DNA from: Wenyingzhuangia heitensis | Lineage (GTDB): Bacteria; Bacteroidota; Bacteroidia; Flavobacteriales; Flavobacteriaceae | Length of the DNA: 64,000 nucleotides | Assembly: GCF_011762155.1 (NCBI RefSeq) | Contig: NZ_JAASQL010000001.1 | Coordinates: 1,736,001 to 1,800,000 of the forward strand | Reading direction: 5' to 3' | Part shown: positions 55,280-62,404 of the stretch, in pieces | Numbering within the stretch: the stretch's first letter is position 1 | Layout: each line of letters opens with the position of its first letter | Program-made: the position numbers and the translations under genes | The notes under the pieces: generated by a model | Database searches by the model: none | What the model was told of the DNA's origin: nothing | The model's input: the letters and a program-made list of their open reading frames with translations, nothing else

Positions 55280-56128
55280 ATGACACAAGAATTTAAACAA
55301 TCTATAGCAGAAGAAGTAAAATTTAGAATTACTAAATCTTCACAGGTAAAAGTTTCAAAACAGGCTAAAGTTTCAAATGCTACCATTAGTCAAATAGTAA
55401 ATGATAACTGGGAACACATTGCAGAATCTCTTTGGAGTAAAGTGAAAGTAAACTTAAGAATTGATTTGGCTTGGAAAATTGCTCCTACTCAAAACCTAGA
55501 TGTGGTTGTAGGGGTTTTAGATAAAGTACAAGCTGGTAGCATGAGTGTGATGATATCAGACAAGCAAGGTAAGGGAAAAACTACAGGTTACGAGTATTAC
55601 GCAAGAAACAACTCTAATGTAATTTTAATAAGCTGCAAAAACTACTGGTCTAAAAAGAGTTTTGCACGTCATCAATTGTTGGCTTGCGGTTTAGAAGATT
55701 ATGGAACTACTGAAGAAATGATAGAAAGGTTTGAGGAACATTTATCTAAGCTAGAAAAACCACTTACTATATATGATCAGTTTGACAAGTTAAAAGAGGT
55801 TCAAAAAGATTTGTTTATGGATTATTATAACTCTTTAGATGGTCATGGAGGCTTTGTTTTATCGGGTGTAAACTTACATCATCAAGAAAAAAAAGGACGT
55901 AACAAAAACAAGACAGGTTACGGAGAAAGATGGTCACGTGTGGGGTCTAAAATAATATCTCTTAATGAATTGTCTTATAAAGATGTGGAGTCTATGTGTA
56001 GGGTTAATGGATTAGATGAGGAGGATGAGATACTAGAAATTTTTGACACTTGTTTAGGTGACAAAAGACGTGTAAAACGATCTGTTGAGCAGTATTTTTT
56101 AAAACTAGCAGAAAATAAATCAGCATAA
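55280..56128 (+). CDS. MuB-like AAA ATPase (target capture protein)
   Basis: A 282-residue protein. An N-terminal helix-turn-helix (SKQAKVSNATISQIVNDNW, residues 25-44) is followed by an AAA domain with a P-loop ending QGKGKTT (K100). The first P-loop residue is Asp rather than the usual Gly or Ala. A Walker B-like PLTIYDQFDKL follows near residue 160. The HTH-plus-AAA order is that of MuB, which binds target DNA and activates the transposase. It lies four bases after the transposase gene and one base before a second ATPase gene. Confidence 0.87.
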   Translation: MTQEFKQSIAEEVKFRITKSSQVKVSKQAKVSNATISQIVNDNWEHIAESLWSKVKVNLRIDLAWKIAPTQNLDVVVGVLDKVQAGSMSVMISDKQGKGKTTGYEYYARNNSNVILISCKNYWSKKSFARHQLLACGLEDYGTTEEMIERFEEHLSKLEKPLTIYDQFDKLKEVQKDLFMDYYNSLDGHGGFVLSGVNLHHQEKKGRNKNKTGYGERWSRVGSKIISLNELSYKDVESMCRVNGLDEEDEILEIFDTCLGDKRRVKRSVEQYFLKLAENKSA

Positions 56129-56129
56129 C

Positions 56130-56792
56130 ATGGCAGATGAGAAAACAACAGTAAAAAAATCATTGTCCTACGAGGATATTACAAGAAAAAATTACAAAGT
56201 TTTTGATTTTGAAGGTGATTGGAAAAGACATCAAGGAGTTTTAGAGTGTGCGGGTTCAATACTGATTTATGGAGATTCTGGACACGGTAAAACAACTTAC
56301 GCAATGGCAGCTGCAAAAGAGCTTACACAATTTGAGAAAGTTTTTTACAACACAGCTGAAGAAGGGATGAGACTTTCTTTTAAGCGATCGCTAATGTTAA
56401 ATAATATGAAGTCTGTAAAATCAAAAATCACTTTTCAAAAAGAAACTTACGATGAAATGGTTTTGAGATTAAGGCGTAAGAGACAACCAAAAGTAGTTTT
56501 TGTAGATAGTGTTCAATATTGTTTTAGAGGCAAAAGAGTGACAGATTATTATAAACTGATAGAGGAATTTAACAACACTCTCTTTGTGTTTATCTCTCAT
56601 ATAGATAAAGTAGGAAGTCCAAAAGGAACTGTGGCACAAGAAATTTATTGGGATTGTCAAAACAGAATTTTAGTAAAAGATTTTAAGGCACATATTGAAA
56701 AAAGTAGATGTGGTGGTGATGAAGTTGAACCTTTTGTGATTAATGAAGAACGAGCTGCAGCTAGAGAATTAAAACTATTACGAAAATCTTAA
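56130..56792 (+). CDS. Second P-loop ATPase, RecA/KaiC-like
   Basis: A 220-residue protein with a canonical Walker A GDSGHGKTT (residues 48-56) and Walker B VVFVDSVQY (D126). A TLFVFISHIDK strand follows, as in RecA-fold ATPases. It resembles Sak4/KaiC-like phage ATPases more than MuB. Mu has no equivalent at this place. It may load onto single-stranded DNA in phage recombination or replication, but that is inference. It starts one base after the MuB-like stop. Confidence 0.8.
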   Translation: MADEKTTVKKSLSYEDITRKNYKVFDFEGDWKRHQGVLECAGSILIYGDSGHGKTTYAMAAAKELTQFEKVFYNTAEEGMRLSFKRSLMLNNMKSVKSKITFQKETYDEMVLRLRRKRQPKVVFVDSVQYCFRGKRVTDYYKLIEEFNNTLFVFISHIDKVGSPKGTVAQEIYWDCQNRILVKDFKAHIEKSRCGGDEVEPFVINEERAAARELKLLRKS

Positions 56793-56796
56793 TCCT

Positions 56797-57153
56797 ATGA
56801 AAAAAATACAAAAAATATTAGAATACACACCCAAAGAGTATGATGTGTTAGTGTTGTCGGTATATATGAACTGGTGTGACAAGCATTCTAATAGTGATAG
56901 AGAGCTGCAACAATTACTTTCTTATCAGGAACTTTTAAACTGGTTTAAAATGGAGTTTAAAGCCCTTGAAAATGAGTTTATAGAAAGCACTAAGCCGTAT
57001 GTTAAAAATTTAGACAAAGTGGATGCTTTAAAGTATTACAGTAAGGTGGTTAGTAAAATATTAGAATTTTTTCCTTCCGCATTGTTTCCGGATAAACACA
57101 AGTTTACCAGCAGACCAAAACCTGTTAATTTTTTTGAATCTCATAAAAACTAA
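56797..57153 (+). CDS. Hypothetical phage protein, 118 residues
   Basis: No family recognised. The protein is mostly helical, with charged N- and C-terminal parts (EYTPKEYDVLVLSVYMNWCD at the start). It starts four bases after the second ATPase gene and has the same base usage as its neighbours, so it is a real member of the early operon. A short coiled stretch (FKMEFKALENEFIES) is the only distinct feature. No function proposed. Confidence 0.7.
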   Translation: MKKIQKILEYTPKEYDVLVLSVYMNWCDKHSNSDRELQQLLSYQELLNWFKMEFKALENEFIESTKPYVKNLDKVDALKYYSKVVSKILEFFPSALFPDKHKFTSRPKPVNFFESHKN

Positions 57154-57156
57154 GCC

Positions 57157-57348
57157 ATGGCAATTAAAAATGTAAAACACTACGTAAATGAAAATTGTTT
57201 GAATGCAAATATTGAAGTTTTAAACAATTGGTTAGATGCTAACCCAACAGGATCTAAAGAAAGGACTTTAACAATTATTAAAAGAAACTACTACGTGAAT
57301 AAAATAATTGAGCTGGATAAAAGCCCTTTTAACTGTATACAGCTATGA
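57157..57348 (+). CDS. Hypothetical phage protein, 63 residues
   Basis: Not recognised. A small, mildly basic, probably helical protein (YVNENCLNANIEVLNNWLDA). It starts three bases after the preceding stop, and its own stop overlaps the next start by four bases (ATGA), so it is translated as part of the operon. No function proposed. Confidence 0.65.
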   Translation: MAIKNVKHYVNENCLNANIEVLNNWLDANPTGSKERTLTIIKRNYYVNKIIELDKSPFNCIQL

Positions 57349-57641
57349 TAGAAAGAATATTAGCCCTTGATAGCTTGGTGAATGTTTTAACATTAAAAGA
57401 GCGCATGTGGTTGCAGTCACAAAGATGTTTGAAAGGTTTTTTGTTGATAGAGGCCCCATCAATGGTGATTGTATTAAAAAGCTTTGTAGTAAAGTATGAT
57501 TGGCAGCCACCAGAAAGAAAATATAATGAAGATCGTGCAGAAATATGGCTAAATCAAACAACAAAAGAATGGCAACCTATAGAAATGTATAAACACAAAA
57601 TTATAAACGAAGTTATTAATCAAATCCCTGTTAAAAAATGA
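57345..57641 (+). CDS. Hypothetical phage protein, 98 residues
   Basis: Not recognised. The N-terminal half is hydrophobic and may be helical (LALDSLVNVLTLKERMWL); the C-terminal half is charged with several Trp and Tyr. The start overlaps the upstream stop by four bases, and its stop overlaps the next start by four bases. The tight packing supports expression. No function proposed. Confidence 0.65.
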   Translation: MIERILALDSLVNVLTLKERMWLQSQRCLKGFLLIEAPSMVIVLKSFVVKYDWQPPERKYNEDRAEIWLNQTTKEWQPIEMYKHKIINEVINQIPVKK

Positions 57642-57895
57642 GTACAGAAGAACAAACAAGTAAAGAAGCATTGAACCAAAACATTGATGAAGTTTTTGGA
57701 GCAAAAGCAAAAAGGTATTTAAAATGGCATGCCGGAAAGAAAAGAATTGAACGAGGTAAAATCATCATACCTAAGGAAAGCACTATTAAAAGGTTTGAGC
57801 TGTTAGGTATCTCTGAAATTTTAGCCTTTTGGAAATTTAACGACCTCGAGATAAAGAGATCTGGTGCTGGTTTAAAAATAGAATTTACAATTTAA
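57638..57895 (+). CDS. Hypothetical phage protein, 85 residues
   Basis: Not recognised. A basic protein with a lysine-rich centre (FGAKAKRYLKWHAGKKRIERG). The composition would suit nucleic acid binding, but no known motif is seen. Its start overlaps the previous gene by four bases, and 13 bases follow before the DUF4494 gene. No function proposed. Confidence 0.65.
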   Translation: MSTEEQTSKEALNQNIDEVFGAKAKRYLKWHAGKKRIERGKIIIPKESTIKRFELLGISEILAFWKFNDLEIKRSGAGLKIEFTI

Positions 57896-57908
57896 AAAAG
57901 AAATACAT

Positions 57909-58442
57909 ATGTGGTTTATCGTAAAAGTAAAGTATAGCAAATTAGATGATAACGAAAAGATTAAAACCTTTAATCAACCTTATTTGTTTGATGCATTAAC
58001 GCATACTGAAGCAGAAGCTCGTGCTAATGAAGAAATGGGTAAGTATTTATCTGAAGGTTTTATGATCACGGATATATCTATTGCAAACTTCTCTGAAATA
58101 TTCCCTAGTGAGCATGGAGATCGTTGGTTTAAAGCAAAAGTTTCATTAGTGACTTTGGATGAAGACAAAGGATTAGAGCGTAGAACCAATACTTATGTTT
58201 TGGTACAAGCTTTAGATGTAAAAGATGCTTACGAATGGATTGAAGAACAATTTGCGGACACCGTTTCTGATTATTCAATTCCAAGTATTGCAGAATCTCC
58301 AATTATTGACATTTTCCCATTTTTTGATGGTGATGAATTGGACGAAGTGCCTAGTGAAACTCCAGAAGAATCTAATACAGAAGATGCTTCAAAAGAACCA
58401 GGCGAATTTTTAGACAAGCATGATCCTTTAACAGAGTCTTAA
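57909..58442 (+). CDS. DUF4494 family protein
   Basis: A 177-residue protein. The N-terminal MWFIVKVKYSKL, the middle EAEARANEEM and the later RWFKAKVSLVTLDEDKG with TNTYVLVQALDVKDAYEWI are the DUF4494 pattern, common in Bacteroidota genomes and their phages. The tail is acidic and low in complexity (TPEESNTEDASKEPGEF). The function of the family is unknown. It belongs to the early operon, but with 13- and 34-base gaps on its two sides it is slightly less tightly packed. Confidence 0.85.
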   Translation: MWFIVKVKYSKLDDNEKIKTFNQPYLFDALTHTEAEARANEEMGKYLSEGFMITDISIANFSEIFPSEHGDRWFKAKVSLVTLDEDKGLERRTNTYVLVQALDVKDAYEWIEEQFADTVSDYSIPSIAESPIIDIFPFFDGDELDEVPSETPEESNTEDASKEPGEFLDKHDPLTES

Positions 58443-58476
58443 AATTATTACAACAATTATAAAAAATTATATATCC

Positions 58477-59127
58477 ATGAATTTAGACGAATTAAGTCCA
58501 GAGGACAAAGAAAAATTAAGAAAGCAATTACATGCTGAGGAACGTGAAGCCAAGAAAAAAGCACAGGCAGATAAAGAGTCTTTTAAGGACTTGACTAAAT
58601 TATTTGTGCTAGGGAATATTGATAATCTTATTGATTTTCAAAAGATCATTGAGGAAAAGGTTGTTGAGTTATTTGAAGACTACACCATTATTAAAGAATT
58701 AAAGCAACTGGTTTATGGACCAAGTGACCAAGATAGTCATACATCAACTTTACAAGATGGTTCCGCAAGTATTACCATAGGTCACAATGTGTCTATTAAG
58801 TTTAATGGTAACGAAAGCGCTGGACTTAAAAAGATAAATGAGTATCTAAACTCATTGGCAAGTGATGAGGAGAACTTTCAAAAACTTAAGAAAGCCATTG
58901 ATATTTATTTAAAAAGAAACGCTAAAACAGGTGATTTAAGTCCAAATAAAATCATTGAACTAAACAGTTTACGAAAAGATTTTAACAGCGAATTGTTTAA
59001 TGAAGGCTTGGATATTATTATGGATTCTCAAATTAGAACTCGTAACTCTATTTATGTAAGTGGTTGGAAGTTTATTGAAGATGCAAATGGTAGAAAGGTA
59101 AAAAAGGAGTTCCGATTTACCGTGTAA
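58477..59127 (+). CDS. Phage protein with DUF3164-like C-terminus
   Basis: A 216-residue protein. A charged, coiled N-terminal part (residues 1-30) precedes a mixed domain. The final stretch (IIMDSQIRTRNSIYVSGWKFIED) recalls the DUF3164 end found in many Mu-like phages, but the match is by eye and weak. The usual place of DUF3164 in Mu-like early regions supports it. It is followed by the tRNA-like gene after only 10 bases. Confidence 0.6.
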   Translation: MNLDELSPEDKEKLRKQLHAEEREAKKKAQADKESFKDLTKLFVLGNIDNLIDFQKIIEEKVVELFEDYTIIKELKQLVYGPSDQDSHTSTLQDGSASITIGHNVSIKFNGNESAGLKKINEYLNSLASDEENFQKLKKAIDIYLKRNAKTGDLSPNKIIELNSLRKDFNSELFNEGLDIIMDSQIRTRNSIYVSGWKFIEDANGRKVKKEFRFTV

Positions 59128-59137
59128 AACCAACCCC

Positions 59138-59221
59138 TCCCTAGTAAGTTTCAAGGGTAGAACTATAGAGTATGGTGGAGTCCAATATCTATGGTTGCAG
59201 GTTCGAGTCCTGTCTAGGGAG
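59138..59221 (+). tRNA. tRNA-like gene with enlarged anticodon arm (84 nt)
   Basis: The acceptor stem is a perfect 7-bp pair (TCCCTAG at 59138-59144 with CTAGGGA at 59214-59220), with G221 as discriminator. The T arm is canonical: GCAGG, loop TTCGAGT, CCTGT (59197-59213, one G-T pair). The D arm GTTT-CAAGGGTA-GAAC (59148-59163) is close to the usual form. The anticodon arm is not: ATAGA/TCTAT (59165-59169, 59188-59192) encloses 18 bases instead of 7. One reading leaves the loop GTCCAAT with anticodon CCA (Trp, which also takes G73), with the extra bases on its 5' side. No CCA end is encoded. It is either a diverged phage tRNA or a tRNA mimic. Confidence 0.7.
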
Positions 59222-59241
59222 CTAAATCAAATTACAACACT

Positions 59242-59421
59242 ATGAGAAAATTATTATTACTACTCCCTGTTGGGATTACAGTTTTTGTGGGGTATTCAAT
59301 CATCCATAAATGTTTAGGAGAAATGTTACAAGGGCTTTTAAATGTGCTCACTTTTTTTATGTGGATAGCCATATTGTCAAACTACCTAACTCAAAAAGAA
59401 ACTAAAAACTTAAAACGATGA
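59242..59421 (+). CDS. Small phage membrane protein, 59 residues
   Basis: Starts 20 bases after the tRNA-like gene. Two hydrophobic segments are seen: LLLLLPVGITVFVGYSII and LLNVLTFFMWIAILSNYL, with a short basic tail. It overlaps the next start by four bases. It is not a recognised family and is too short to judge by length. It may be a small inner-membrane protein with host-interaction or exclusion functions, but nothing in the sequence proves that. Confidence 0.6.
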   Translation: MRKLLLLLPVGITVFVGYSIIHKCLGEMLQGLLNVLTFFMWIAILSNYLTQKETKNLKR

Positions 59422-59579
59422 AAAACGAAACAAACAATATCAACGAACAAAACAAGGTTGATTATCAAAAAAAGAAAGCTGAAAAAGCATTAATAAAAGC
59501 TAAAGAGGTTGAAGCGCTACAACTATCAAACGGTAAGCATTATCAACGTATCAATAGCAAAACTTATATTTTGATGTAA
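59418..59579 (+). CDS. Small basic phage protein, 53 residues
   Basis: Not recognised. Asn-rich N-terminus (MKNETNNINEQN), then Lys/Ala-rich helix (KKKAEKALIKAKEVEAL). The ATG overlaps the previous stop by four bases, and the TAA overlaps the next ATG by one base (TAATG). The chain of overlaps is the main evidence that it is translated. No function proposed. Confidence 0.55.
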   Translation: MKNETNNINEQNKVDYQKKKAEKALIKAKEVEALQLSNGKHYQRINSKTYILM

Positions 59580-60010
59580 TGTTAGCAACCAAGGAACAAA
59601 AAAAACTCATCCGTAAAAACTGTGAGTACAAAGTGGCTATTAAAGAGGAATTTGTGCAATGGGCTACAGAGGACAATAATAAAACTAGTTTGAATGATTT
59701 AACCTTTGATCAAGCAAACAAAATATTGTCTGCTCAAACAGGTAAAACAAATACTGCAGACAACTGGGCTTATTTTGATTATAAAAACCCAAAACACAAA
59801 ACAATCCTTTCTTTATTAAGACAAGCCAATTGGACAGTACCCAATGAGAGACATGGATGTGTAGCAGATTTAGAAAGGTTTTCTAACTTTTTAAAAGACG
59901 GTAAAAGTCCCGTTAAAAAGCCTTTAAAAAAGATGGAAGATGAAGAGTTAGAAAAAGTAATAGTAGCCCTTAGAGGTGTAGTAGCAAGTAAATACAAAAA
60001 AAGGAGATAA
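59579..60010 (+). CDS. GemA-like phage regulatory protein (tentative)
   Basis: A 143-residue basic protein. The middle (WAYFDYKNPKHKTILSLLRQANW) and the tail (VKKPLKKMEDEELEKVIVALRGVVASKYKK) have the layout of the short DUF1018/GemA proteins found in Mu-like phages of Bacteroidota, with a conserved W and a C-terminal helix. The call is by eye. Mu GemA lies in the same part of the early region and affects host gyrase and gene expression. Two bases separate it from the exonuclease gene. Confidence 0.5.
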   Translation: MLATKEQKKLIRKNCEYKVAIKEEFVQWATEDNNKTSLNDLTFDQANKILSAQTGKTNTADNWAYFDYKNPKHKTILSLLRQANWTVPNERHGCVADLERFSNFLKDGKSPVKKPLKKMEDEELEKVIVALRGVVASKYKKRR

Positions 60011-60011
60011 T

Positions 60012-60563
60012 ATGGAACATTTAATGATTGACATAGAAACGTTTGGAAATAAATCACACTCAGTAATTGTAAATATAGGAGCTGTTTGTTTTGATTTAAA
60101 GACTGGAGAAATAGGTTCTATATTTCAAACATCTGTATCTGCAGATGATTGTGTAAAAAACGGATTAAAAATTAATGCAGACACGTTTTTTTGGTGGTTA
60201 GAGCAATCTAAAGAAGCTCAGGATAAAATCGTAAAGGATAGATCAGAAAAGAGTTTAAAAATAGCCTTATTGAATTTAGGAAGGTTTGTTTATGACAACT
60301 GTCCTCCAGATGTGCAAGTTTGGGGTAATTCTGCAAGGTTTGATTTAGGAATTTTAGAAAACGCTTATGATGCAATAGGCTTTGATCTTCCTTGGAATCA
60401 TAAAAAAGAAAGGGATGTAAGAACCTTAGTAATGTTTAATCCTAAAATTAAAAGCGATTACTTAAATAAGCATGGAGTGGCACACGATCCAATATCAGAC
60501 TGTAAAGGTCAAATAAGATATTGCTGTGACATCTTTAATACTATAAGCGTTCATCATGGTTAG
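60012..60563 (+). CDS. 3'-5' exonuclease, Rv2179c-like DEDD family
   Basis: A 183-residue nuclease. Motif I is MIDIETFG (D7, E9), motif II is WGNSARFDLGIL and motif III is HDPISDCKGQIR, the DEDDh pattern of the Rv2179c-like (DUF5051) exoribonuclease group. Such genes are frequent in phages and plasmids. It may trim RNA or single-stranded DNA during phage replication. The stop overlaps the next start by eight bases. Confidence 0.85.
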   Translation: MEHLMIDIETFGNKSHSVIVNIGAVCFDLKTGEIGSIFQTSVSADDCVKNGLKINADTFFWWLEQSKEAQDKIVKDRSEKSLKIALLNLGRFVYDNCPPDVQVWGNSARFDLGILENAYDAIGFDLPWNHKKERDVRTLVMFNPKIKSDYLNKHGVAHDPISDCKGQIRYCCDIFNTISVHHG

Positions 60564-61113
60564 CCACTACATCATAACAGTTGTAAAGCCTAACATGAAA
60601 TTGAAGCTTACATACAAAAACAAACGTTTTTCTGCCATTAAACATTTGTCTGGTACGTTTGATGAATTTGTGATAAGATATTTGGGAGCCATATTACCTG
60701 TGTACGAAAATGAAGTTACTGCCAAAACCAAGGAGTACTCAGGTAGGGTAACCTACTCTTTAGAAGTTAAAGAAAAAACATTGTACACGCAGTTTAACGA
60801 TGCTTGGCATTTGTTTTATATGGACTTTAAAAAAATAACACCAAAGTTTACAGGAGCTGATGGAAACGCTTTAAAGTCAATTATAAAGTACTTACAATCC
60901 ATATCAGCCACAGATCAGGAAGCTTTGGCTATTTGGAAAGGTGTTTTAAATCAATGGCATTTGTTAGATGCCTTTCATAAAAAAAACACCGATTTAAAAT
61001 ATATCAATTCACGCTTAAACGTAATTATAGATGAAATCAAACGAATTACTGGTGTTGGATCAGATGGATCTAACAGTTCTACCAATGAAGCAGCAGAAAG
61101 CTTTACATATTAG
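60556..61113 (+). CDS. Phage protein, replication-organiser-like C-terminus (tentative)
   Basis: A 185-residue protein. The N-terminal half is beta-rich (LKLTYKNKRFSAIKHLSG). The second half has FTGADGNALKSIIKYLQ and a helix with SRLNVIIDEIKR. That pattern occurs in many Bacteroidota phage proteins placed near replication genes. I recognise the pattern but not a named family, so the role is unproved. It overlaps the gene before by eight bases and the gene after by 29 or more. Confidence 0.6.
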   Translation: MVSHYIITVVKPNMKLKLTYKNKRFSAIKHLSGTFDEFVIRYLGAILPVYENEVTAKTKEYSGRVTYSLEVKEKTLYTQFNDAWHLFYMDFKKITPKFTGADGNALKSIIKYLQSISATDQEALAIWKGVLNQWHLLDAFHKKNTDLKYINSRLNVIIDEIKRITGVGSDGSNSSTNEAAESFTY

Positions 61114-61750
61114 CAAAATTGTATTACAGCAACCTAATGAGTTGGGTGCATTAGAAAGAAAACTACAGCCTACTGATGTGTTTTCTAAACCCACCTTAGG
61201 AGAAGTATACAAAGGTCCTTTTAGTAGTGTAGGTTATAAAACTGTTTTTGAATTAACCAATCGTTTTTTAGATGGCTTTGGTTTTGTTACCAAATTGTCT
61301 GAAGCACAAAAACAAATTATAACATCTGACTTGTTAGAGGCTTGTAAGTATGAAAGTTTAGAAGATTTGATACTGTTCTTTAAAAATGCTAGAAACGGAC
61401 TTTATGGTGTAGCTAAAAAAGGAGTTGATGGCAATACAATTCTTGGTGACTGGTTGCCACAGTACTTAGAAGCAAAAACCTTATTAAGAGAGCAAATGGT
61501 GTCTCACAAAAAAGACTTGCATTTAACAATGGTTACCGATAAAGCTAAAACTATTGAAACTTATAAAAAACACTACGAACAAAAGGCTGTTAAAAAGAAA
61601 GCTGAGGAAATGAGAAATCTTGCCAATGAAGCTACTAAAAATTGTGACAGGCAAATGTTAGAAGATTTAATTATGACATGGGAAAGAAGTGTTGAGTTAA
61701 GACCTTATGTAAGGTTGTTAATTGTAAAACGTAAAGAGATTAGAAAATGA
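61085..61750 (+). CDS. Hypothetical phage protein, about 221 residues
   Basis: Not recognised with confidence. It has a helical layout with LFFKNARNGLYGVAKKGVDG in the middle and a Lys-rich coiled region (YEQKAVKKKAEEMRNLANEA). Starts at ATG 61031 or 61064 are also possible but would increase the overlap with the previous gene to 83 or 50 bases; ATG 61085 leaves 29. The stop overlaps the next small frame by four bases. No function proposed. Confidence 0.65.
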   Translation: MKQQKALHISKIVLQQPNELGALERKLQPTDVFSKPTLGEVYKGPFSSVGYKTVFELTNRFLDGFGFVTKLSEAQKQIITSDLLEACKYESLEDLILFFKNARNGLYGVAKKGVDGNTILGDWLPQYLEAKTLLREQMVSHKKDLHLTMVTDKAKTIETYKKHYEQKAVKKKAEEMRNLANEATKNCDRQMLEDLIMTWERSVELRPYVRLLIVKRKEIRK

Positions 61751-61848
61751 GAAAGGAATGGATTGCACATGGGGTGGCTTTGATACATACACCCTACTCA
61801 AAAGAAGAATTAGAGCCACAGAGTTATTGGAATAACTATAATAAGTAA
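61747..61848 (+). CDS. Very small phage protein, 33 residues
   Basis: The ATG overlaps the upstream stop (ATGA) and the stop lies four bases before the next ATG. Sequence features are EWIAHGVALIHTPYSKEELE and a W-N-N-Y tail. It is too short to recognise. The tight spacing is the only argument that it is a gene. Confidence 0.4.
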   Translation: MRKEWIAHGVALIHTPYSKEELEPQSYWNNYNK

Positions 61849-61852
61849 AGTG

Positions 61853-62209
61853 ATGAAAAACATTAAAAAACGAATTAAAAGAGCTTTGGCTGCCTTTCTT
61901 AGAGAGGAACTAATGGAGTATATAGGTTACAATCACAACATTCCATACATGTCATTAAATGATAGATTTAAAGTTGATGATTTGAATTTTGAAACTGTAG
62001 TAATGGAGCAAGATATTTCTATTGATATAGATAATAGAGAGTTACAAAGAGATCCTTTTAGGTTGGAGCGACAAATTGAAGATTGCAAAAGACAATTTGC
62101 AGATGAAGTATTAAAACATATTCATGTGGAAACTCAAAACTTAACCAACAGAGAACGTTTTATGAGACGTAGTGTTCGTTTTGTTTTACGTGTTCAAAGT
62201 GTAAAATAA
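61853..62209 (+). CDS. Hypothetical phage protein, 118 residues
   Basis: Not recognised. A basic N-terminus (NIKKRIKRALAAFLREELMEY) precedes an acidic middle and a basic C-terminus (RERFMRRSVRFVLRVQSVK). A GTG three bases upstream gives one more residue and is less likely. It is the last gene before the promoter of the C4-like RNA and the antirepressor. No function proposed. Confidence 0.65.
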   Translation: MKNIKKRIKRALAAFLREELMEYIGYNHNIPYMSLNDRFKVDDLNFETVVMEQDISIDIDNRELQRDPFRLERQIEDCKRQFADEVLKHIHVETQNLTNRERFMRRSVRFVLRVQSVK

Positions 62210-62238
62210 ATAAGATTTAATATATCTAAAATAATTTA

Positions 62239-62246
62239 TATATTTG
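62239..62246 (+). promoter_or_regulatory. -7 promoter box ahead of the C4-like RNA (TATATTTG)
   Basis: It matches TAnnTTTG. Transcription would start near 62251-62254, exactly at the first antisense segment, so the RNA would begin with it. Confidence 0.6.
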
Positions 62247-62250
62247 TAAG

Positions 62251-62340
62251 GCAAAACATTACCAAGGATAAGTCCTTAAAACAATTTTTTTAATTATAGC
62301 GAACCCCTCGCCACGTTGAAGGTGCTAGTGATAGCCCTAA
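62251..62340 (+). ncRNA. C4-like antisense RNA upstream of the antirepressor
   Basis: Two segments are complementary to the leader of the antirepressor gene. Segment a (62251-62267) pairs with 62347-62362, 16 bp with one bulged A. Segment b (62299-62310) pairs with 62373-62385, nine perfect bp plus three across a bulge. A 5-bp hairpin (62264-62277) and a hairpin with a GUGA tetraloop (GCTA-GTGA-TAGC, 62324-62335) lie between and after them. This is the plan of the C4 RNA of phages P1 and P7, which blocks translation of ant. The 3' end at 62340 is a guess. Confidence 0.72.
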
Positions 62341-62346
62341 CTCATT

Positions 62347-62385
62347 CTTTGGAATGTTTTGCACAACCGACTCGAGGGGTTTCGT
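62347..62385 (+). promoter_or_regulatory. Target of the C4-like RNA in the antirepressor leader
   Basis: Segments a' (62347-62362) and b' (62373-62385) match the antisense segments in the same order. Segment a' covers an in-frame ATG at 62354, and b' ends 19 bases before ATG 62405. Pairing would therefore hide the start region of the antirepressor. Confidence 0.7.
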
Positions 62386-62404
62386 GTGTCTAAATTTTTC
62401 TAGT

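Noticed and set aside
59138-59221. Ordinary functional tRNA with assigned isotype
   Set aside because: The anticodon loop is 18 bases, so the anticodon cannot be assigned safely; it is reported as tRNA-like.
62251-62385. Protein-coding reading of the antirepressor leader
   Set aside because: An in-frame ATG at 62354 exists, but it lies within the antisense target and the extra residues do not resemble the start of BRO proteins; it may only be a leader start.
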